From a bacterium (GTDB lineage: Bacteria > Omnitrophota > Gorgyraeia > Duberdicusellales > 4484-171), in assembly GCA_021796115.1 (NCBI GenBank), contig JAJYOP010000013.1, forward strand, positions 1 to 42,941: a stretch of 42,941 bases of DNA. Reading direction: 5' to 3'. A program made the translations under genes and the position numbers. Below are positions 36,826-42,941 of this stretch, piece after piece. The notes under the pieces are model-generated. The model saw only the letters and a program-made list of their open reading frames with translations, was not told the DNA's origin and ran no database searches. Within the stretch, counting starts at the first letter, position 1. Every line of letters starts with the position of its first letter.

Positions 36826-36975
36826 AACACGAATATACACGAATTAAAGACGAATGTCCACGAATGGGAAAGGGATTTATTTGTGGCAATTCGTCCTTCG
36901 ACTCGTTTTGCTCGCTGAGGACGATTTTCGACTACGCTCAGGATCGTCCCGGATTCGTGATAATTCGCGTTTTAA
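36826..36975. repeat. CACGAAT-word palindrome with nested CCTTCGACT..GCTCAGGA palindrome
   Basis: AACACGAATATACACGAATT.../...ATTCGTGATAATTCGCG; inner CGTCCTTCGACTCG..GACTACGCTCAGGATCG. Confidence 0.7.
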
Positions 36976-36977
36976 AA

Positions 36978-37051
36978 AGGCGAGTAGCTCAATTGGCTAG
37001 AGCATCGGTCTCCAAAACCGGGGGTTGCAGGTTCAACTCCTGCCTCGCCTG
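36978..37051 (+). tRNA. tRNA-Trp (CCA anticodon)
   Basis: AGGCGAG..CTCGCCT acceptor; anticodon loop CTCCAAA; no encoded CCA tail. Confidence 0.95.
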
Positions 37052-37168
37052 CTTAATGTGTAATGGAAAAGAAATTTAAGTTACGAATATTACGCAGGTT
37101 ACGAAAGTTACACTAATCTCGAGTTTTTAATGTGGTCTTAGTAACCTAATTAATATAAACATTGAACT

Positions 37169-37366
37169 ATGATAAAAGGATTAAAAAAAATTCCTCAATT
37201 TTTCAACGAAGTAGCTGAAGAGCTTAAGAAAGTTAATTGGTCAACGAAAGCCGAATTAAAAGGCGCGTTTATTGTTGTTATCTGCATGCTTGCATTTTTC
37301 GCCACATATTTTTTTCTTATAGATTTGGGCTTATCCAAAATTATACACTCACTTTTACAAGGATGA
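37169..37366 (+). CDS. secE: Preprotein translocase subunit SecE
   Basis: FFNEVAEELKKVNWSTKAELKGAFIVVICMLAFFATYFFLIDLGLSKI. Confidence 0.95.
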   Translation: MIKGLKKIPQFFNEVAEELKKVNWSTKAELKGAFIVVICMLAFFATYFFLIDLGLSKIIHSLLQG

Positions 37367-37890
37367 TGCGCTGGTACATATTACACACATTAAGCGGAGC
37401 TGAAGAAAAGGCGAAAGCTAATTTAGAAGCAAGGATAAAGGCACATAACTATCAGAACTTGATAGCGAATGTCGTTATCCCCAAAGAACAGGTTACCGAG
37501 GTAAAGCTTGGTAAGAAAAAAATTCTGGAACGAAAATTTTTTCCCGGCTACATTCTTGTTCAAATGGAGATGAATGACGATACCTGGCTTTTTGTAAAAA
37601 ATACGCCAGGTATTACTACTTTTATAGGGCCAAGGCGCAAGCCTAGCCCCATATCACAGAGCGAAGTGGATAAAATTCTAACCAAGGCCCAGGAGAGTAA
37701 AGAAAAGCCTGCGCCAAAAGTTACTTTTGACAAAGGTGAAAGCGTCCGGGTTATCGAAGGGCCTTTTCTTAATTTTAACGGCGTAGTCGAAGAGGTTCAG
37801 CAGGATAAGGGAAAATTAAAGGTGAGTGTGTCTATTTTTGGCAGGACCACTCCTGTCGAGCTTGAGTTTTGGCAGGTAGAGAAGATATAG
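37363..37890 (+). CDS. nusG: Transcription termination/antitermination protein NusG
   Basis: [62 protein letters not shown]. Confidence 0.97.
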   Translation: MMRWYILHTLSGAEEKAKANLEARIKAHNYQNLIANVVIPKEQVTEVKLGKKKILERKFFPGYILVQMEMNDDTWLFVKNTPGITTFIGPRRKPSPISQSEVDKILTKAQESKEKPAPKVTFDKGESVRVIEGPFLNFNGVVEEVQQDKGKLKVSVSIFGRTTPVELEFWQVEKI

Positions 37891-37897
37891 TGAACAC

Positions 37898-37972
37898 ATT
37901 ATTTTTCCAAGCGCGAAGGAAAAATAATAGTGTGAACTATTCCCGAGCGAACGAAGTGAGCGAGAGGGGTAA
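37898..37972. repeat. Twin-hairpin element, copy 3 (upstream of rplK)
   Basis: ATTATTTTTCC-AAGCGCGAA-GGAAAAATAAT; TATTCCCGAGCGAACGAAGTGAGCGAGAGGGGTAAT. Confidence 0.75.
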
Positions 37973-37989
37973 TGATGTAAGGAGCTAAA

Positions 37990-38424
37990 ATGGCCAAGAA
38001 AAAGAAAAAACCAGTAAACCAGATAAAGTTGCAAATTGCTGCAGGCAGCGCGAATCCGGCTCCTCCAGTAGGCCCGGCTCTTGGACAACACGGTTTAAAC
38101 ATTATGCAGTTTTGCAAAGCTTTTAACGAACAAACTAAAGCCAAAGAAGGCATAATTCTTCCGGTGGTTATAAATGTTTACGAAGATAAATCATTCGATT
38201 TTATTATTAAGACACCGCCGGCATCGGTTTTGCTTAAAAGAGCGGCTAATTTAGCCAAAGCCAGCGGGCAGGTAGGAAAAGAAATAATCGGCGAAGTTAC
38301 AAAGCAGCAAGTTATTGAGATTGCCAAGGAAAAAATGGCAGATTTGAATACCAATGACATTGAAAAAGCCATAAAAGTAATAGCCGGTACAGCAAGAAGT
38401 TGCGGTATAAGGGTTAAAGAGTAA
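37990..38424 (+). CDS. rplK: 50S ribosomal protein L11
   Basis: [38 protein letters not shown]. Confidence 0.97.
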   Translation: MAKKKKKPVNQIKLQIAAGSANPAPPVGPALGQHGLNIMQFCKAFNEQTKAKEGIILPVVINVYEDKSFDFIIKTPPASVLLKRAANLAKASGQVGKEIIGEVTKQQVIEIAKEKMADLNTNDIEKAIKVIAGTARSCGIRVKE

Positions 38425-38525
38425 ATGACTAATTAATGCCTAATGATTAAATGTCTAAACGATATTTTGACATTAAGCATTAAAACATTAATTCCTCATT
38501 AGACATTTGTCATTAGTTATTTTAA
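38425..38525. repeat. CTAATGA-word imperfect palindrome between rplK and rplA
   Basis: ATGACTAATTAATGCCTAATGATTAAATGTC / GACATTAAGCATTAAAACATTAATTCCTCATTAGACATTTGTCATTAGTTAT. Confidence 0.8.
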
Positions 38526-38544
38526 ATAGTGGAGGTTTTTGGAC

Positions 38545-39228
38545 GTGAAAAAGAAAAGCAAAAGATATCAAGAAGCGCTGAAGTTAGTTGATAAAAGCAA
38601 AACCTATTCCATTGAAGAAGCGATAGAAACTTTAAAGAATATGCCGCATGCAAAATACGATGAGACTCTTGAAGTAAGCTGCCAGGTGAATATCGATCCA
38701 AAACAGACCGACCAGGCAGTCAGGGGTTCAGTCGTTCTTCCTAATGGAACCGGTAAAAAAGTAAAAATAATCGTATTTTGCGAACCGGAAAAAGAACAAG
38801 CAGCAAAAGAATCCGGCGCAGATTTTTTAGGCACTAACGAGCTTGTCGATAAAATCATGAAAGAGGGTTGGTTCGATTTCGATGTTTGCATAGCTACCCC
38901 GGGCATGATGAAAGTTGTGAGCAAATTAGGAAAAGTCCTTGGGCCAAGAGGGCTTATGCCATCGCCAAAGTCGGGAACTGTCACGGAAAACATTTCTTAT
39001 GCGATAGGCGAAGCAAAAAGAGGAAAGATAGATTTTAGAATGGACAAAGCTTCCTGTATTTATGTAGGAATAGGAAAGATTTCCTTTTCTAAAGAAAAAC
39101 TTATCGAAAACGCGAAAGCCTTTGTAGATGCACTTAGTACCGCCAAGCCCGCGTCAGTTAAAGGAGAATTTGTCAAGTCGATTTATTTATCGACCACGAT
39201 AAGCCCTTCAGTGAGGTTAAGCATATGA
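38545..39228 (+). CDS. rplA: 50S ribosomal protein L1
   Basis: KRYQEALKLVDKSKTYSIEEAIETLK, LGKVLGPRGLMPSPKSGTVT; GTG start 9 nt after GGAGG. Confidence 0.97.
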   Translation: MKKKSKRYQEALKLVDKSKTYSIEEAIETLKNMPHAKYDETLEVSCQVNIDPKQTDQAVRGSVVLPNGTGKKVKIIVFCEPEKEQAAKESGADFLGTNELVDKIMKEGWFDFDVCIATPGMMKVVSKLGKVLGPRGLMPSPKSGTVTENISYAIGEAKRGKIDFRMDKASCIYVGIGKISFSKEKLIENAKAFVDALSTAKPASVKGEFVKSIYLSTTISPSVRLSI

Positions 39229-39788
39229 AAAGAATAGGTGTCGTCGTAAGAGAGAAAATTGTTGACGAGATAAAAGAAAATATAAAAGGATCGGAAGGGT
39301 GTTTTTTTATTAATTTTAACCGCGTTAAAGCCTTTTCGGTAAGTCAATTAAGAAATAACTTAAGGGTAACCGGCGCAAGCGTTTATGTAGCAAAGAATTC
39401 TTTACTTACTAGAGCTTTTGATGACAGGAAAGAAACCTTAAATAATCTTATCGGCCAGGAAACCGCGGTTATTTTTATCCATGACAAAGATATCGTTAAA
39501 ACTTGTAAAGCTCTGGTTGACTTTGCCAAAGAAAATGAAATTCTCAAGATTAACGGAGGTTTCATTAAGGATAAACTGGTTACGACGGATGAGGTAAATG
39601 CTTTAAGCAAACTCCCACCCAAAGAAGTATTGCTGGGTATGGCAGTCAGCGGCCTGGCATCGCCGCTAAGCGGCTTCATTTCAACTCTTAATCAAGTAAT
39701 ATTAAAATTTGTCTGGGCGATAGAAGAGATAAAGAAAAAGAAACCAGAAATCGGAGAACAGAAACCAGAGGGGGAAGGTAAAAAATAA
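39225..39788 (+). CDS. rplJ: 50S ribosomal protein L10
   Basis: FINFNRVKAFSVSQLRNNLRVTGASVYVAKNSLLTRAF; Lys/Glu-rich C-terminal tail. Confidence 0.94.
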   Translation: MKRIGVVVREKIVDEIKENIKGSEGCFFINFNRVKAFSVSQLRNNLRVTGASVYVAKNSLLTRAFDDRKETLNNLIGQETAVIFIHDKDIVKTCKALVDFAKENEILKINGGFIKDKLVTTDEVNALSKLPPKEVLLGMAVSGLASPLSGFISTLNQVILKFVWAIEEIKKKKPEIGEQKPEGEGKK

Positions 39789-39830
39789 ATTTTTATTTTC
39801 TATACTCTAGTTTCTGATTACTGATTTCTG
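39745..39830. repeat. CAGAAATC/CAGAAAC-word palindrome straddling the rplJ stop codon
   Basis: CAGAAATCGGAGAACAGAAACCAGAG (39745-39770) vs CTCTAGTTTCTGATTACTGATTTCTG (39805-39830), 21/26 complementary. Confidence 0.8.
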
Positions 39831-39863
39831 TAATCCACCAACGGGTGAAACGAGGAGGTTAAC

Positions 39864-40244
39864 ATGTCTAAGGTTGAGGATGTCTTAAAAATGGTTCAAG
39901 ATATGACAGTGCTTGAGCTTTCCGAGCTTGTAAAAGCTTGCGAAGACAAGTTTGGCGTAAAAGCAAGTGCACCGATGATGGCTGCAATGCCGGGGGTTGG
40001 CGCAGCTCTACCTGTTGAAGAAAAAGAGGAAAAGACAACATTTACCGTTATGCTTACCGCTGCAGGCGCAAATAAGATAGCCGTTATTAAAGAAATTCGT
40101 GCCATCACCGAACTTGGTTTGAAAGAAGCGAAAGAGCTTGTTGATTCAGCTCCCAAGAAAGTCAAAGAAAACATCTCGAAAGAGGAAGCCGAAGAGATTA
40201 AGAAAAAACTCGAAGCTTCCGGCGCAACCGTAGAGTTAAAGTAA
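39864..40244 (+). CDS. rplL: 50S ribosomal protein L7/L12
   Basis: [20 protein letters not shown]..., [43 protein letters not shown]. Confidence 0.97.
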   Translation: MSKVEDVLKMVQDMTVLELSELVKACEDKFGVKASAPMMAAMPGVGAALPVEEKEEKTTFTVMLTAAGANKIAVIKEIRAITELGLKEAKELVDSAPKKVKENISKEEAEEIKKKLEASGATVELK

Positions 40245-40254
40245 ATATATAGGT

Positions 40255-40332
40255 AGCAACTCTAGCTTATAGACCCAAATTCTAAACATGTTTTTTAAAG
40301 TTTAGGGTTTAGTGTTTAGAGTTTAATTTATG
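40255..40332. repeat. TCTAAAC-word palindrome between rplL and rpoB
   Basis: AACTCTAGCTTATAGACCCAAATTCTAAAC / GTTTAGGGTTTAGTGTTTAGAGTTT. Confidence 0.7.
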
Positions 40333-40342
40333 GAGGTATCTC

Positions 40343-42941
40343 TTGAAAGGACTAAAAGAATTGTCTTTTGCTAAGACCAAGAAGACTTATCCGATGCCTC
40401 ACCTTCTTGAGCATCAGCTAAACTCTTTTAAAGAGTTTTTACAGATGAACGTTCTTCCTGAAAAAAGGAAAAAAGTTGGTCTCCAGGAAATACTTGAAGA
40501 AGTTTTTCCGATGGAAAGCCCGGATAAACAATACCGCCTTGAGTTTCTTTCTTATAGCCTTTCCCGGCCGCGTTACAGCGTTGAGGAGTGTAAAAAAAGA
40601 GCTCAAACCTATGCTGCGCCGTTAAGAGTAAGGCTTAGACTTTCCGGCCCTTCTACCGAAATTAAGGAACAGGAAATCTATCTTGGCGATATCCCGCTTA
40701 TGACTGACACCGCTTCCTTTATTATAAATGGAGACGAAAGAGCAATCGTCAGCCAGCTGCAGCGTTCTCCCGGTGTATTCTTCGAAGAAGAATTGCATCC
40801 CATGGGCAAGCGCATGTATTTTGCGCGGATTATTCCTTACCGCGGATACTGGCTTGAATTTAGAACCGACATAAACGACACAATTACCGCAATCATCGAC
40901 CGCCGTAAAACTTTTCCCGCCACCCAAATTCTTCGCATGATGGGTTTGTCGACAAATGAAGATATCTACAAAAACTTTTCCGATAAACCATACCCGGAAG
41001 TGGTAAATACAGTTAAAAAAGATTCAAGTTCCAATACTGAAGAGGCCTATCTTGATTTCTATAAAAAAATGCGGCCAACAGAGCCAATAACTCTTGAAGC
41101 CGCAAAAGAAGTTTTTAGAAGGATGTTTCTTGATGCGCGTAGGTATGATTTAGGAAGGGTAGGAAGATACCTGCTGAACAAAAAATTGGGCATGGACCTT
41201 CCTTTAAGTAAAAGGGTTATCGATTTGGAAACTCTCATCGAGATTGTAAAAAATCTTTTGAAGGTAAAAGCCGGAGAAAGGCCCACAGATGATATAGACC
41301 ATCTTGCCAATAGAAGGATAAAACTTATCGGCGAATTATTGCAACATCAGGTAAGGGTCGGATTATTGAGAGTTGAAAGGACCTTCCTTGACAGATATCC
41401 GCTGATTACTTCAAGCGATTTTTCGATACAGCATCTTATAAATTCAAGAGCATTTTCTGCGCAGGTTCAGGATTTCTTTGCCCGCAGCCCGCTTTCGCAG
41501 TTTATGGACCAGACTAACCCGCTTGCAGAAATCACACATAAAAGAAGATTATCGGCAATGGGCCCTGGCGGGCTTTCCCGCGAAAGAGCCGGATTCGAAG
41601 TTCGCGACGTCCACCCGACGCATTACGGAAAAATCTGTCCGATAGAAACACCGGAAGGAGCAAACATCGGTTTGCTTTCGTCTTTGGCAACTTACGTCCG
41701 GATAAATCCGCTTGGATTTTTAACCACGCCTTATCACAAGGTCGACAAAGGTGTTGTACTTGATAAAGTTGATTTTTTAACCGGCGACGAAGACGAAAAC
41801 AAATTAATCGCGCAGGTCAGCCATAATATCGGCGATGACGGAAAAATTCATGACAAAGAAATCTATGCGCGTTTCCAGGGAAAATTCCCCAGAGTCCGGC
41901 CGCATGATGTTGAATACATGGATATTTCTCCGCAGCAAATTGTTTCGGTTTCTGCAGTTTTGATTCCTTTCCTTGAGCATGACGACGCAAACAGGGCGCT
42001 TATGGGTTCTAACATGCAAAGGCAAGCTGTGCCTTTGCTTTTCCCCGAAGCTCCCGTAGTTTCAACCGGCATCGAGAAAAAAGTAGGCCGGGATAGCGGC
42101 GTTGTGGTTATGAACAAAGAAGAAGGAACCGTAGATGAGGTCGATGCACACCATGTTAAGATTGGAAATTTCGTCTATAAGATGAAAAAATTCGAACGTT
42201 CAAATGCAGATACCTGTGTTAATCAACGGCCGATAGTTTCAAAGGGCGATAAGATAAAAGAAGGAGCAACTATTGCTGATGGCATGGCAACCAAAGGCGG
42301 CGAGCTTGCTTTAGGCAGAAATGTTCTTGTCGCTTTTATGCCCTGGAGGGGTTACAACTTTGAAGACGCCATAATTATAAACGAAAAACTGGTTAAAGAA
42401 GATACACTTACATCCGTCCATATTGAAAAATTTGAAATCGAAGCAAGAGAAACGCGTCTTGGCAATGAAGAAGTTACGCGGGATATTCCTAATGTCAGCG
42501 AAGAAGTATTGAAAAATTTAGACGAAAACGGCATCGTGCGCCTTGGCGCAGAGGTTATGCCGGATGATATTTTGGTTGGGCGCGTTACGCCGAAAACCGA
42601 AAAGGAACTTTCTCCGGAAGAGAGACTGCTTCGTGCAATATTCGGCGAAAAAGCCGCGGATGTAAAAGATACATCGCTTCGCGTTCCGCCCGGAGTTTAC
42701 GGTGTAGTCATTAACGTTGAGATATTTCAGAGAAAAGACAGAGGAAGGCGCTCCAGAAAAGAAAAAACTGAAGAATTGAAGAGAATCCGCGAAATCGAAA
42801 AATATTACGAAGAAGAAAAAGAACTTTTAAATAGAGAAAAGCTTAAAAGGCTTAGCACAATTTTAGGCAAAAGCGAAAACAAAATAACCGATAACGATAT
42901 CGAGTCAAATGAAGACGCAGAGGTTATGCCGGATGATATTT
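40343..42941 (+). CDS. rpoB: DNA-directed RNA polymerase beta subunit (truncated by the window end)
   Basis: Absent from the ORF track because no stop is reached; TTG start after GGAGG; KKTYPMPHLLEHQLNSFKEFL, FMDQTNPLAEITHKRRLSAMGPGGLSRERAGFEVRDVHPTHYGKICPIETPEGANIGLL. Confidence 0.97.
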   Translation, partial: MKGLKELSFAKTKKTYPMPHLLEHQLNSFKEFLQMNVLPEKRKKVGLQEILEEVFPMESPDKQYRLEFLSYSLSRPRYSVEECKKRAQTYAAPLRVRLRLSGPSTEIKEQEIYLGDIPLMTDTASFIINGDERAIVSQLQRSPGVFFEEELHPMGKRMYFARIIPYRGYWLEFRTDINDTITAIIDRRKTFPATQILRMMGLSTNEDIYKNFSDKPYPEVVNTVKKDSSSNTEEAYLDFYKKMRPTEPITLEAAKEVFRRMFLDARRYDLGRVGRYLLNKKLGMDLPLSKRVIDLETLIEIVKNLLKVKAGERPTDDIDHLANRRIKLIGELLQHQVRVGLLRVERTFLDRYPLITSSDFSIQHLINSRAFSAQVQDFFARSPLSQFMDQTNPLAEITHKRRLSAMGPGGLSRERAGFEVRDVHPTHYGKICPIETPEGANIGLLSSLATYVRINPLGFLTTPYHKVDKGVVLDKVDFLTGDEDENKLIAQVSHNIGDDGKIHDKEIYARFQGKFPRVRPHDVEYMDISPQQIVSVSAVLIPFLEHDDANRALMGSNMQRQAVPLLFPEAPVVSTGIEKKVGRDSGVVVMNKEEGTVDEVDAHHVKIGNFVYKMKKFERSNADTCVNQRPIVSKGDKIKEGATIADGMATKGGELALGRNVLVAFMPWRGYNFEDAIIINEKLVKEDTLTSVHIEKFEIEARETRLGNEEVTRDIPNVSEEVLKNLDENGIVRLGAEVMPDDILVGRVTPKTEKELSPEERLLRAIFGEKAADVKDTSLRVPPGVYGVVINVEIFQRKDRGRRSRKEKTEELKRIREIEKYYEEEKELLNREKLKRLSTILGKSENKITDNDIESNEDAEVMPDDI

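Noticed and set aside
42352-42534. 60-aa ORF on the - strand
   Set aside because: Antisense to rpoB; Ser-rich shadow ORF

Overview
The window is a gene-dense bacterial chromosomal segment. Gene content and repeat style suggest an uncultivated Omnitrophota-like genome, but that is inference. It carries mostly housekeeping genes: greA, proC, MTAP, a PfkB kinase, ileS, a dksA/traR-type gene, lspA, an rluA-family gene, aroA, FAH, DUF3108, yjbQ, valS, nadC, uvrB, birA, coaX, CIRCE-groES-groEL, a 2-oxoacid:ferredoxin oxidoreductase operon, a pilin, a SurA/PpiD-like gene, trxA, and tRNA-Thr/rpmG/tRNA-Trp/secE/nusG/rplKAJL/rpoB (rpoB truncated by the window end). The most notable items are: (1) a tmRNA (ssrA) gene whose T-loop is interrupted by an apparently complete group I intron. 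The intron encodes a LAGLIDADG endonuclease, and the SD of that ORF can pair with a segment containing its stop codon. (2) Two near-identical ~105 nt promoter-linked 5' leaders in front of a PAS/HD-GYP gene and the porGDAB operon. Their left arm can pair either with an internal RBS mimic or with the real RBS plus GTG start, so they are candidate riboswitch-like RNAs. (3) A twin-hairpin element found in three copies, each just upstream of a start codon. (4) A RelE-type toxin-antitoxin module bracketed by a diverged duplicate of the yjbQ 3' end. (5) A RAYT (REP-associated transposase) with an in-frame amber codon and two inverted REP-like hairpins inside its ORF. (6) Many intergenic imperfect palindromes built from repeated short words, some nested and some extending into the 3' ends of genes. 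All calls come from reading the sequence and the supplied ORF track; no database search or folding software was run.
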